Origin: Candidatus Undinarchaeales archaeon | Lineage (GTDB): Archaea; SpSt-1190; JASMDC01 | Assembly (NCBI GenBank): GCA_030753015.1 | Contig: JASMDC010000012.1 | Span: 1 to 64,000 of the forward strand | Length of the DNA stretch: 64,000 bases | Direction of reading: 5' to 3' | In this document: in pieces, positions 38,215 to 47,374 of the stretch | How positions within the stretch are numbered: the first letter of the stretch is position 1 | Layout of the letters: the number at the start of each line of letters is the position of its first letter | Position numbers and translations under genes: made by a program | The notes under the pieces: generated by a model | The model's input: only the letters and a program-made list of their open reading frames with translations | What the model was told of the DNA's origin: nothing | Databases searched by the model: none

Positions 38215-39213
38215 TCATGACAAGGACGATGCATCGCTTCCTTCCAGCGATTCAACGGTCTCCTCGAGTGCCTCTAGCGGATCCTTGCCCTTGATGCGCG
38301 CGACCCTATCCCTGAGACCCGCGATCTTCTTCTCGAACCGCCCCCGTTCCTCGATGTCGAAGGGGAAGAGGTCCTCCTCCGCCTCGTCAAGGCGCGCAAG
38401 AAGGCTGGGCTTGAGGGCAGGATCATGTTCCTTGATGTCCTTCTCGATGGCCTCGAGGAGCTTGGTCATGATGCGCGAGTTGGGCGTCTCGATATAGGTG
38501 CGCTTCTCGTGCTTGCGCTTGCGTGGCTGGTGCGGGCGGTGGGTCCGTGGCGGCATGTACACCATCCTGAGGTCGAACGTGCTAGAGAGCCGGGACATGA
38601 GGCCGATGATACGTCCCAGTCGCCGGTCCACCTCCTCAACGATATGGAAGCGCTTCCGGTTCACGGTAAGGGTGTCGGCGATGGACCGCAGGTCGTCCAC
38701 GAGGCTCTCGGCGCGTGGGGGGTCCTGGCAGGTGCGGACCTGACGGTCGAACTTCGCGAGGTCGCGATCGACCCGCGCGAGGACCAATTCCTGAGTGGAA
38801 AGTTCGAGCGGGAGGTCGGCGGTATCGACCCCCACCGAGGCCAACATGTTCAGGAGTCCTGTATGGACCTGCATGACCTCTTTCCGTGCTTCGGCGTTCT
38901 CCTCGCCGGTGAGCGAGCGCTCGATGTCATACAGGTCGCGAAGGAGCTCCCGGGCGAGGTCGACCTTCGGGATATAGCGCGCCGTGTCGATGCAACGCTC
39001 AAGGCGCTGCCTGATCTCTGGCGTTAGCACCGATGCATTGAGCCGTACATCGGACCTGTCCTTCCTCTCAGTGGCGTGTTCCTTATCCGATCCGCTCTCG
39101 AGCGCATCGACACGTGAGAGGATGGCGTCCTGCTGCGAACCCATCCGCTCGAGCTGTAAGAACATCTCCTTCTGCTGGGCGAGCAGCTTCCGGAGTAGTT
39201 CGGTCTCCTCCAT
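38215..39213 (-). CDS. Cytoplasmic coiled-coil protein of unknown function
   Basis: Start placed at MEETELLRKLLAQQKEMFLQLERMGSQQDAILSRVDALE. Confidence 0.75.
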   Translation of the reverse strand: MEETELLRKLLAQQKEMFLQLERMGSQQDAILSRVDALESGSDKEHATERKDRSDVRLNASVLTPEIRQRLERCIDTARYIPKVDLARELLRDLYDIERSLTGEENAEARKEVMQVHTGLLNMLASVGVDTADLPLELSTQELVLARVDRDLAKFDRQVRTCQDPPRAESLVDDLRSIADTLTVNRKRFHIVEEVDRRLGRIIGLMSRLSSTFDLRMVYMPPRTHRPHQPRKRKHEKRTYIETPNSRIMTKLLEAIEKDIKEHDPALKPSLLARLDEAEEDLFPFDIEERGRFEKKIAGLRDRVARIKGKDPLEALEETVESLEGSDASSLS

Positions 39214-39277
39214 CGCATCGAGCCTTGAAGGGTAATTTTTTAAATACCTCCCGCCAATCCAGAAAACACACTCTTGT

Positions 39278-39371
39278 GGGGACATAGTGTAGCTAGGCAG
39301 CACGGTGGGCTCCAGAATCCATTCACGGCTGTGGAAACCCGCAAACTAGGGTTCAAATCCCTATGTCCCCA
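39278..39371 (+). tRNA. tRNA-Trp (CCA) containing a ~21-nt archaeal intron
   Basis: GGGGACA/TGTCCCC acceptor, GTGGG/CCCGC anticodon stem, anticodon CCA, expanded loop CTCCAGAATCCATTCACGGCTGTGGAAA; T arm TAGGG-TTCAAAT-CCCTA. Confidence 0.88.
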
Positions 39372-39430
39372 CTCCTTCACCCTTCCCTGTCCGAACACTT
39401 TTTAACGCTTCAGGCTTTCGTCCAGCGCCC

Positions 39431-40015
39431 ATGTCCATCGAGGAGGAGTTCGGTGTCAAGATCGTCGCCGAGAGCGCGATGTGCCCCATCTGCGGCAAGG
39501 ATACCGTTGTGGTCTCCAAGCGCGAGCACATGGGCGGGGATCTCGAGGGCGTGACGGAGATCTTCAACCAGTGCCGCTCGTGCTCGTATTGCGCCTCCGA
39601 TGTGTTCCCTTCAGCAGGAGGTGAGCCAAAACGCTATACTTTCCGCGTGCGTTCCAGCAAGGACCTGGATGTACGGATCGTGAAGTCCTCCACCGCGACC
39701 GTGCACATCCCCGAGCTCGGCGTTGATATCGAGCCCGGACCCGCGTCCAAGGGATATATCACAAACGTGCAGGGCGTGCTCGAGCGAGTGAAGGACGCGA
39801 TACACATGGCCCGGTCCTGGGAGACGACGGACGAGGGAAAGGCGCGCTGTGACGAGAAGCTCGCCTCCATCGATGCCATAATCGATGGGAACTCCTTTAC
39901 ACCCTTTCGTCTAATTCTCGAGGACATATTCGGTAACTGCATCATCATCGCGAAGCAGGCCAAGGCCGCGGCCCTCTCACCTGAAGAGGTCGATCGGATA
40001 GTCACACGGGGATAG
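39431..40015 (+). CDS. ZPR1 zinc-finger domain protein
   Basis: CPICGKDT...CRSCSYCASDVFP; ELGVDIEPGPASKGYITNVQGVLERV. Confidence 0.93.
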   Translation: MSIEEEFGVKIVAESAMCPICGKDTVVVSKREHMGGDLEGVTEIFNQCRSCSYCASDVFPSAGGEPKRYTFRVRSSKDLDVRIVKSSTATVHIPELGVDIEPGPASKGYITNVQGVLERVKDAIHMARSWETTDEGKARCDEKLASIDAIIDGNSFTPFRLILEDIFGNCIIIAKQAKAAALSPEEVDRIVTRG

Positions 40016-40068
40016 AGAAAGGGTGGGCGCCCGGCCTCTTGTGGACCGGGCGCACACAGAAGGGCGTC

Positions 40069-40650
40069 TCACCAGTTCTCGGCAAGGAGCTGGAAGTGTT
40101 CCTGACCATGGGCGCAGGCGGGGCATTCCGCGGGGGCCTCGGGCCCCTCGTGGACGTATCCGCAGTTGTCGCACTTCCACTTCACCGACCGGTCCTTCTT
40201 GAACACGGTGCCGTTCTCGATGTTCGCAAGGAGGCCGAGGTAGCGCTTCTCATGCTGCTTCTCGGCGACGGCGATGGACCGCATGACCGCAGCGATCTCT
40301 GGGAAGCCCTCCTCGTCAGCGATGTCGGCGAACCCCGGGTACATGGTGGTGTGCTCGAAATTCTCGCCGGCAGCGGAGGCCTTGAGGTTCTCGGCGGTCG
40401 AGCCGATGATACCTGCAGGGAAAGCCCCGGTGATCTCGACCTCGCCTCCCTTGAGGAACTCGAAGAGCTTCTTCGCATGCTCCCTCTCATTGTCGGCCGT
40501 CTCCAGGAAGACGTTCTGGATCTGGACGAAGCCGTCCTTCTTGGCCTTGGAGGCAAAGAAACCGTAGCGGTTCCGTGCCTGGGACTCTCCAGCGAACGCT
40601 GTGAGTATGTTCTTTTCGGTCTTTGTTCCTTTCAGTTCAGGCATTTTCAA
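40069..40650 (-). CDS. Rubrerythrin
   Basis: Ferritin-like [17 protein letters not shown]...[12 protein letters not shown]-terminal [10 protein letters not shown]...[11 protein letters not shown]. Confidence 0.97.
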   Translation of the reverse strand: MKMPELKGTKTEKNILTAFAGESQARNRYGFFASKAKKDGFVQIQNVFLETADNEREHAKKLFEFLKGGEVEITGAFPAGIIGSTAENLKASAAGENFEHTTMYPGFADIADEEGFPEIAAVMRSIAVAEKQHEKRYLGLLANIENGTVFKKDRSVKWKCDNCGYVHEGPEAPAECPACAHGQEHFQLLAENW

Positions 40651-40683
40651 TTCACCTTCTCAGACAGAGTTATGGTCATCACT

Positions 40684-41073
40684 TCAGACCTTCGCCGACC
40701 ATAGGCCGTGGACAGTACAGTACTCCCTGACCAGAAAGACCTTCTCGGCGGTACAGTTGCAGAAAAGGGCCTCAGGTGCCTGCCCCGGTTTCAGGAACGC
40801 TTTGTGCGTACCCGTGTCCGTGACTAGCTCGATCATTTCGATGTAGTGCTCAGCCTCCATCGGATGTGCCACAGAGCCCACGGTCACCTTGAGTCCGGTA
40901 TCTGTATCCTGCACTACGGGCACATGCTTCTCCTTGCCCTGGTCTTCGTTCTTTCCGGGAAGCAGTGTCATCCGCTGGCCGCAGCACACAAGCTCGGCGC
41001 CACCTCCGTGGATCAGCTCAACGATGTTCCCGCAAAACTCGCACTCATACACTTCCAATCGGTTCGTCGTCAT
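40684..41073 (-). CDS. Desulfoferrodoxin / superoxide reductase
   Basis: YECEFCGNIVELIHGGGAELVCCGQRM; KHVPVV; VGSVAHPMEAEHYIEMIEL; FCNCTAEKVFLVREYCTVHGLW. Confidence 0.96.
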   Translation of the reverse strand: MTTNRLEVYECEFCGNIVELIHGGGAELVCCGQRMTLLPGKNEDQGKEKHVPVVQDTDTGLKVTVGSVAHPMEAEHYIEMIELVTDTGTHKAFLKPGQAPEALFCNCTAEKVFLVREYCTVHGLWSAKV

Positions 41074-41094
41074 AGAAAATCACCTTTTTCATCT

Positions 41095-41559
41095 TCAAGC
41101 TTTATTATCAGTACCCGCCGGAGGGTGGGGCGTATCACAGCTATCACAATCATGGTCGCAGCTAGCGTGCACGGTGTGTTCTCCATTCCGTGCCCTGTAG
41201 TCCTTGATGGCCGCGTGCAGGGCATCGGCGGCGAGGTTCGAGCAGTGCATCTTCTTGGGCGGGAGCCCGTCCAGTTCGTCCGCCACGTCCTGACGCGTGA
41301 TCTTCATGGCCTCGTCCACGTGCATGCCCATGGCCAGCTCGGTGACCATGCTGCTCGTGGCGATGGCAGAACCGCACCCGAATGTCCGGAACTTGATCTC
41401 GGAAATGATGTCTTCCTTGACGTTGATGAAGATCTCCATGAGGTCGCCGCAGACAGGATTACCTACCTTCCCGTAGCCGTCAGCTTCCTCGATGACGCCG
41501 ACGTTGCGGGGATTCATGAAGTGCTCCATCACCTTCTTGCTGTAGCCGATTTGTGTCAT
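41095..41559 (-). CDS. IscU/NifU-like Fe-S scaffold with Cys-rich tail
   Basis: NPVCGDLM...FGCGSAIATSSMVTEL...KMHCSNLAADALHAAI; tail CDHDCDSCD. Confidence 0.95.
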   Translation of the reverse strand: MTQIGYSKKVMEHFMNPRNVGVIEEADGYGKVGNPVCGDLMEIFINVKEDIISEIKFRTFGCGSAIATSSMVTELAMGMHVDEAMKITRQDVADELDGLPPKKMHCSNLAADALHAAIKDYRARNGEHTVHASCDHDCDSCDTPHPPAGTDNKA

Positions 41560-41571
41560 GTGACCACCTTC

Positions 41572-42729
41572 TCATAATGGGGATAGGTTTCTTAACCTTT
41601 CGACTGTGCCCCGGGCGGCGTCGACCACCGCGGGCACCTGGGCCATTGTGTTTGACCGTCCGAGGGTGAGCACCATGGACCCATGTGCCTGCTCATGCTT
41701 GAGCCCTATAGCGAGGAGTACATGGGACGCCTCCAGCGTGCGCGAGGTGCAGGCCGAGCCGGTGGCCATGGCGATACCGTACATGTCCATGCTCAGCAGG
41801 ATGCTCTCGCCTTCGATCCGGCCGAACCGGAAACTGGCGTGATGGGGTAATCGTCGCTCGGGATGACCGGTAAGATGGGAGTCCTCGATAGCGAGGATGC
41901 CTTTGACAAGCGCGTCCCTGACACCCTGCAACCGATTGCTCTCTTTGGCCATCTCGTCCCGGGCCAGACGGGCCGCTTCTCCCATCCCCGCGATGGCGAA
42001 CACGTTCTCGGTACCCGAGCGAAGACCCTGCTCCTGGCCGCCGCCGGGGAGCACCGTCTGGAGCTTCACACCGGGAGCAACATAGAGGGCGCCGGCACCG
42101 GGCGGCCCCCCCATTGCATTCCCGGAGAGGGTGAGCAGGTCGATACCGTCCCGCTGGACATCGATGGGGATGCGCCCCGCCGTTGCGGTGGCGTCCACAT
42201 GAAGGTATCTGCCCTTCTCATGGACTATCGTGGACACTTCCTTGATGGGTTCGATGGTGCCGATCTCGTTGTTGGCGTACATGACCGAGGTCACAACGGT
42301 GGCATCGGTCAACAGCCCCTCCAGCGCCCCGAGGTCGATGAGCCCCCTCCCGTCCACCGGAGCGAGGGCCAACTCGAAACCATGCTTAGCGAGGTCCTTC
42401 ATTGGATTGAGCACGGAGATGTGCTCGATGGCGCTGGCCACCACGGCCTTTCCCTTGCCCATATTCCGGATAGCGGTACCCCTTACGGCGAGATTGTTCG
42501 CCTCAGTGGCGCCGCTCGTGAAGATGAGCTTGCCCTTCTCATCGGCATTGATAAGAGCGGCAAGCCGTTCCCGAGCGTCCTCCACCGCTTGCTTGGTACC
42601 GAGACCGTCCGAGTGCAGAGATGATGGATTCCCGACGTCCTCTACGAGGTACCTCTGGGCAAAGGCGAGGACCCGCGGGTCCACTGGTGTCGCCGAGCCA
42701 TGGTCCAAGTAGATTCGGTCCATCTCCAT
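41572..42729 (-). CDS. Cysteine desulfurase (NifS/IscS family)
   Basis: MDRIYLDHGSATPVDPRVL...FTSGATEANNLAVRG...GSACTSRTLEASHVL. Confidence 0.96.
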   Translation of the reverse strand: MEMDRIYLDHGSATPVDPRVLAFAQRYLVEDVGNPSSLHSDGLGTKQAVEDARERLAALINADEKGKLIFTSGATEANNLAVRGTAIRNMGKGKAVVASAIEHISVLNPMKDLAKHGFELALAPVDGRGLIDLGALEGLLTDATVVTSVMYANNEIGTIEPIKEVSTIVHEKGRYLHVDATATAGRIPIDVQRDGIDLLTLSGNAMGGPPGAGALYVAPGVKLQTVLPGGGQEQGLRSGTENVFAIAGMGEAARLARDEMAKESNRLQGVRDALVKGILAIEDSHLTGHPERRLPHHASFRFGRIEGESILLSMDMYGIAMATGSACTSRTLEASHVLLAIGLKHEQAHGSMVLTLGRSNTMAQVPAVVDAARGTVERLRNLSPL

Positions 42730-42737
42730 CTCTCCGA

Positions 42738-43100
42738 TCAGAACCACATGGCCGCGTTAGCGTCCAGGGCGAGGTCATTGAGGGTGGCGGCTCCGACGAT
42801 CTTGACGCCGTCCCGCAGCTCAACCTTCTCCCAGCCGAGCATCCGCTTTGAGGCTTCGCACACGTAAACGGGGATTCCCATCTCGACGGTCTTCTGGAGC
42901 ATCTCGCCCACGCTGGGGAAGTCGCCGAGCTTGATCTTCTCGGCCTCTCCCGGCCGCAACACCTTTAACGCCATCCCGAGGTAGTACACAATAGGTTCAA
43001 GGTCCATGGCCTTTGCCGTCTGTGCAAGGACCAGGGGTGAGTACTGCCGCTCGGGCGCATCGCTCGTCTGGACATAGAGGATCGATTTTTCGTTCTTCAT
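42738..43100 (-). CDS. DsrE/DsrF-like sulfur relay protein
   Basis: 120 aa DsrE-like fold pattern; VYVCEASKRMLGWEKVELRDGVKIVGAATLNDLALDA. Confidence 0.85.
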   Translation of the reverse strand: MKNEKSILYVQTSDAPERQYSPLVLAQTAKAMDLEPIVYYLGMALKVLRPGEAEKIKLGDFPSVGEMLQKTVEMGIPVYVCEASKRMLGWEKVELRDGVKIVGAATLNDLALDANAAMWF

Positions 43101-43166
43101 CGTTCCGATCTCCTTGGAGGTCTAATCCGCCAATAGTATTATGTACGGGATAACTATAAATACTTT

Positions 43167-43183
43167 ATTGTACTAATTACAAT
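43167..43183. promoter_or_regulatory. PerR/Fur-like operator ATTGTACTAATTACAAT
   Basis: 6-5-6 inverted repeat between divergent DsrE-like and Fur-family genes. Confidence 0.7.
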
Positions 43184-43225
43184 GTAGTAATCATAACAAA
43201 TCATGTTATTGGAGTGCACGAAATC

Positions 43226-43657
43226 ATGGCCGATGATGCGATCGAACGCGGAGTGAAGCTTCTCAGGGACCATGGATTGAAGGTGACGCCCCAGAGGCTC
43301 GTGATCCTTCGATACCTTGAGAAATATCGTAATCACCCTAATGCGGACGAGATCTACAATGCCCTGAAGTCACGGAATCCCTCGCTCTCGAAGACGACCG
43401 TCTACAATACACTTGAGACTATGCATAAGCAAAGGCTCGTCGATGTACTGACTATATCTGAGTCCGAACGCAGGTACGACCTTAGACGAGAGTCCCACCA
43501 TCACTTCATGTGTCAGGAATGCGGGCGGATCCTCGACATAGAGATCGCATGCCCGAACTGTCACCGGATCATAAACGGAGAGCACCGGGTCGACGAGGTC
43601 CACGGTTACTTCAAAGGAATCTGCAGCGAGTGCCTGACCAAGGAAGATAAACTATGA
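43226..43657 (+). CDS. Fur/PerR family transcriptional regulator
   Basis: GLKVTPQRLVILRYL...SLSKTTVYNTLETMHKQRLV...HHHFMCQECGRILD; C-terminal CSEC. Confidence 0.95.
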   Translation: MADDAIERGVKLLRDHGLKVTPQRLVILRYLEKYRNHPNADEIYNALKSRNPSLSKTTVYNTLETMHKQRLVDVLTISESERRYDLRRESHHHFMCQECGRILDIEIACPNCHRIINGEHRVDEVHGYFKGICSECLTKEDKL

Positions 43658-44850
43658 GTGAGAGATGGACCATGGAGACCACCGAGATCAAACCGGGCGT
43701 GTACTGGGTCGGTGCCATCGACTGGGACGTCAGGAACTTCCACGGGTACCTGACCCAACGGGGGACCACATACAACGCCTACCTCATCATTGATGAGAAG
43801 GTCGTGCTGGTTGACACGGTCAAGGCACACCTGGCCGATGAGATGCTCGCGCGTATCCGTGCGATCATCGATCCCGCAAAGATCGACTACATAGTCTCTA
43901 ATCACGTAGAGATGGATCACTCCGGCTCCATCTCTGCAGTCCTCGAGCACGCTCCGAGCGCGAAGGTCATCACCTCTACCATGGGCGCCAAAGGTCTCAA
44001 GCGCCACTACAAGGCGGACTGGGACCTCCAGGTGGTCAAGAGCGGCGACACCCTGTCCATCGGCAAGCGGACACTGGCATTCGTCCACGTCCCCATGGTC
44101 CACTGGCCCGACTCCATGGTCACCTACATCCACGAGGACCGTCTCCTGCTCCCCAACGACGGGTTCGGCCAGCATATAGCTTCCTCTGAGCGGTTCGACG
44201 ACGAGCTCGACTGGGGCATCCTGCGGGAGGAGGCCGCCAAGTACTACGCGAACATAATCCTCCCCTTCGGCGCGAACGTCCAGAAGGCCATGGAGTCTCT
44301 TGGCGGCCTCGATATCGACATGATCGCTCCAAGTCATGGCATCATCTGGCGCTCGCATATCCCTGACATCCTGGCAGAGTATCAGAAATGGTCGACCTAT
44401 GCCACCGAGACATGCGCGGTCATCGTCTACGACTCCATGTGGGGCTCGACCCAGAAGATGGCGCACGCTCTCGGGGACGGGCTGCGCGAGACCGGCGTAC
44501 ATGTCCACCACCACAATCTCAAGCACACCCACATCTCCGATGTGATGACCGACGTCCTCACGGCCCGACTGGTCTGCATCGGCTCACCCACGTTGAACAA
44601 TGGTATACTCCCGACGGTGGGGGCGTTCCTCACCTATGTAAAGGGCCTCCGCCCTGAGAAACGGTTCGGGTTCGCCTTCGGCTCCTATGGCTGGGGCGGA
44701 CAGGCCGTCAAGGAGATCGAGACCGTCATGGACGGGCTCAAATGGGAGCGGCCCGAGGACGGGGTTCGTATCACGTACATCCCGGACGAGGATGAGCTCG
44801 ACGCGGTGCGGGAGACCGGCCGGGCCCTCGGGAAACAAATAAGAGACTGA
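43654..44850 (+). CDS. A-type flavoprotein (flavodiiron protein, FprA-like)
   Basis: Metallo-beta-lactamase motifs SNHVEMDHSG; VHWPDSM; flavodoxin VIVYDSMWGSTQKMAHAL. Confidence 0.96.
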   Translation: MSERWTMETTEIKPGVYWVGAIDWDVRNFHGYLTQRGTTYNAYLIIDEKVVLVDTVKAHLADEMLARIRAIIDPAKIDYIVSNHVEMDHSGSISAVLEHAPSAKVITSTMGAKGLKRHYKADWDLQVVKSGDTLSIGKRTLAFVHVPMVHWPDSMVTYIHEDRLLLPNDGFGQHIASSERFDDELDWGILREEAAKYYANIILPFGANVQKAMESLGGLDIDMIAPSHGIIWRSHIPDILAEYQKWSTYATETCAVIVYDSMWGSTQKMAHALGDGLRETGVHVHHHNLKHTHISDVMTDVLTARLVCIGSPTLNNGILPTVGAFLTYVKGLRPEKRFGFAFGSYGWGGQAVKEIETVMDGLKWERPEDGVRITYIPDEDELDAVRETGRALGKQIRD

Positions 44851-44878
44851 TGTAAGATAATGAAAAGGAGGAATCGAC

Positions 44879-45115
44879 ATGGCAGACATAACCGTATACT
44901 CAACGCCAACCTGCCCCTATTGCAAGATGGTCAAGGCGTTCCTGAACGAGAAAGGGGTCGAGTTCAAGGACATTGACGTATCGACCGATCGCGATGCGGG
45001 CAAGACGATGATCGAGAAGTCCGGCCAGATGGGTGTACCCCAGATCGAGATCAACGACAAGATCATCGTGGGGTTCAACAAGGAAGCGCTAGAGAGGGAA
45101 CTTGAGAGTGTATGA
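44879..45115 (+). CDS. Glutaredoxin
   Basis: ITVYSTPTCPYCKMVKAFL; GVPQIEINDKIIVGF. Confidence 0.95.
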   Translation: MADITVYSTPTCPYCKMVKAFLNEKGVEFKDIDVSTDRDAGKTMIEKSGQMGVPQIEINDKIIVGFNKEALERELESV

Positions 45116-46028
45116 TGTCATCATCGTGGGCGCGGGCCCCGCCGGAATAACCGCGGCTGTGTACGCCGCGCGGAAGAAGATGAGGACGCTGGTCCTCACC
45201 AAGAACATCGGCGGGCAGGCGGCCCTCTCGGGAGATGTCGAAAACTACACAGGCTTCCAGTTCATCACCGGAATCGAGCTGGCCCAGAAGTTCGAGGAAC
45301 ATCTCAAGGGCTTCGACATCGAGGTCCGGATCGACGTGGAGGCGTCGTGCATCAATAAGGAGGGCGACCATCTTCTGGTCAATACGCCATCGGGTGATAT
45401 CTCCGCTCGGAGCGTGATCCTCGCCACAGGAAGACGTCCTCGGAACCTGAACGTACCGGGCGAGCAGGAATACCGCAACCGGGGTGTGACCTGGTGCGCC
45501 ACATGCGACGCGCCCCTGTTCAGTGGTATGGACGTGGCGGTCATCGGCGGGGGGAACTCCGCCATGGATGCTGCGCTCCAGCTGGACACTATCGCGAACA
45601 AGGTCTACCTGGTCAACAGGAACGACGATCTAGCAGGTGACGAGATAATGAAGGAGAAGCTACTGGCCTCCGAGAAGGTCGAGGTTCTCAATCTAGCAGA
45701 GACGAACGAGATCATCGGTGATGACTTCGTGACCAATCTCAGAGTGCTCGTGGACGGTGAGGAGCGCCTACTGGTGGTCGGGGGCGTGTTCATCGAGATC
45801 GGCTCCGTGCCCGTTAACGCTCCAGCTTGCGAGGCCGAGAAGAACGAGTGGGGCGAGGTCATCGTCAACGAGCGGTGCGAGACGAACGTCCCCGGACTGT
45901 TCGCAGCGGGTGATGTCACGGACATACCGGAGAAACAGATAATCGCTGCGGCTGGTCAGGGATGTATCGCACTCCTCTCGGCGTTCAAGTACTTATCAAC
46001 CCACAAGTTCGAAAATGAAACGAAATGA
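45102..46028 (+). CDS. Thioredoxin reductase
   Basis: DVIIVGAGPAGITAAVYAARK; GVTWCATCDAPLF; GLFAAGDVTDI. Confidence 0.96.
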   Translation: MRVYDVIIVGAGPAGITAAVYAARKKMRTLVLTKNIGGQAALSGDVENYTGFQFITGIELAQKFEEHLKGFDIEVRIDVEASCINKEGDHLLVNTPSGDISARSVILATGRRPRNLNVPGEQEYRNRGVTWCATCDAPLFSGMDVAVIGGGNSAMDAALQLDTIANKVYLVNRNDDLAGDEIMKEKLLASEKVEVLNLAETNEIIGDDFVTNLRVLVDGEERLLVVGGVFIEIGSVPVNAPACEAEKNEWGEVIVNERCETNVPGLFAAGDVTDIPEKQIIAAAGQGCIALLSAFKYLSTHKFENETK

Positions 46029-46070
46029 GACGTGACTGACGATAGAACAGTAACTATTGGAGTGATCAAA

Positions 46071-46583
46071 ATGTTATCGGAAAGGATGCAAGAGGCCTTG
46101 AACAAGCAGGTCAACGCGGAGCTCTACTCCTCGTACCTTTACCTCTCCATGGCGGCCTACTTCTCCGCCAAGAACCTGCCAGGATTCGCCAGCTGGATGA
46201 CCTGTCAGGTACAGGAGGAGATCGTGCATGCTATGAAGATACATCAGCATGTGCTCGGGCGTGGTGGGGGAGCGACCCTTCTACCTATCGAGGGCCCACC
46301 CCTCGACTGGGAGTCACCTCGGGCCGTGTTCGAGGCTACCTATGCCCACGAGCAGAAGGTCACGGGGCTCATCAACGGCCTCGTCGACCTTGCACAGGAG
46401 GAAAAGGATCATGCAACAGTGAACTTCCTCCAGTGGTTCGTCGCGGAGCAGGTAGAGGAGGAGGAATCCGCTAGTGGGGCGCTCGAGAAGGTAAAGCTCG
46501 CAGGGGACGGCGCAGGTCTGTTCATGCTTGATCAGGAGCTCGCTCAGCGGATCTTTACAATCCCCCCCGTCCCTAGTGAATGA
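46071..46583 (+). CDS. Ferritin
   Basis: [31 protein letters not shown]...[12 protein letters not shown]. Confidence 0.96.
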   Translation: MLSERMQEALNKQVNAELYSSYLYLSMAAYFSAKNLPGFASWMTCQVQEEIVHAMKIHQHVLGRGGGATLLPIEGPPLDWESPRAVFEATYAHEQKVTGLINGLVDLAQEEKDHATVNFLQWFVAEQVEEEESASGALEKVKLAGDGAGLFMLDQELAQRIFTIPPVPSE

Positions 46584-47038
46584 ATATGATGGAGGAACTG
46601 ACTATGGCTAACGATGTTGAGATTTGGGATCACATGACAAAGGACCATGCACGGATCATAGGATTCCTTGAGGGGCTGCGCGTGAGCTTCGGCAAGGAGC
46701 CCTCGGTGATCAGACAGGCTTTCGAGCGGTTCCGTTGGACACTGGAGAAGCACTTCTTCACAGAGGAACGTGCCATCTTCACCTTCCTCAAGCAGGAGGA
46801 TGAGACCGGTGGGATGATCAATGACATCCTCCGCGAGCACAGTGAGATCCTGGGGATGCTGGATGCGCTCGGTAAGGACATAGATGACGAGCGACACATC
46901 GACATCACGGGATTGAGCGACCTGCTGGTCCGACATAGCCAGTTCGAGGAGAAGGTGCTCTATCCCCGACTTGATCGGGAGCTGTCCGCCGAGCATAAGC
47001 GGTTCATCCTTGGGCGCATAACCTCGATCGTGGAGTAA
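46580..47038 (+). CDS. Hemerythrin HHE-domain protein
   Basis: [15 protein letters not shown]...[11 protein letters not shown]...[15 protein letters not shown]...[10 protein letters not shown]. Confidence 0.9.
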   Translation: MNMMEELTMANDVEIWDHMTKDHARIIGFLEGLRVSFGKEPSVIRQAFERFRWTLEKHFFTEERAIFTFLKQEDETGGMINDILREHSEILGMLDALGKDIDDERHIDITGLSDLLVRHSQFEEKVLYPRLDRELSAEHKRFILGRITSIVE

Positions 47039-47047
47039 GGTTCTTCT

Positions 47048-47374
47048 GTGGAGGGTCCTACCATGTCGAGTTCTGATGTGAACAAGGGGGATGAAGCAGC
47101 AAGTGGCCCAACGGTAGTGCTATCGGACGATGCTCCGAGCTGCACTTCCCCGAGCTGTCCCCTCTGTCGGTGGGAAACCTTGGCCTTCATCATCCTTGGT
47201 TTCTCCCTCGTGATGACCGGCCGGCGGGACTTTATGCTCTCAGGCTATCTCATCATATTGGTTGCTTACTCCCTGGCATTCCTCGGCATTCCCCTTCCCG
47301 ATCCATTCAGGATACAGTCGCGGACCGCTCCCGCGGCGGGATCGATCGGAGAGGGACCGGAGGCGGATGAATGA
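47048..47374 (+). CDS. Small membrane protein with CTSPSCPLCRWE motif
   Basis: 108 aa; two TM helices; overlaps the start of korA-like gene. Confidence 0.65.
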   Translation: MEGPTMSSSDVNKGDEAASGPTVVLSDDAPSCTSPSCPLCRWETLAFIILGFSLVMTGRRDFMLSGYLIILVAYSLAFLGIPLPDPFRIQSRTAPAAGSIGEGPEADE

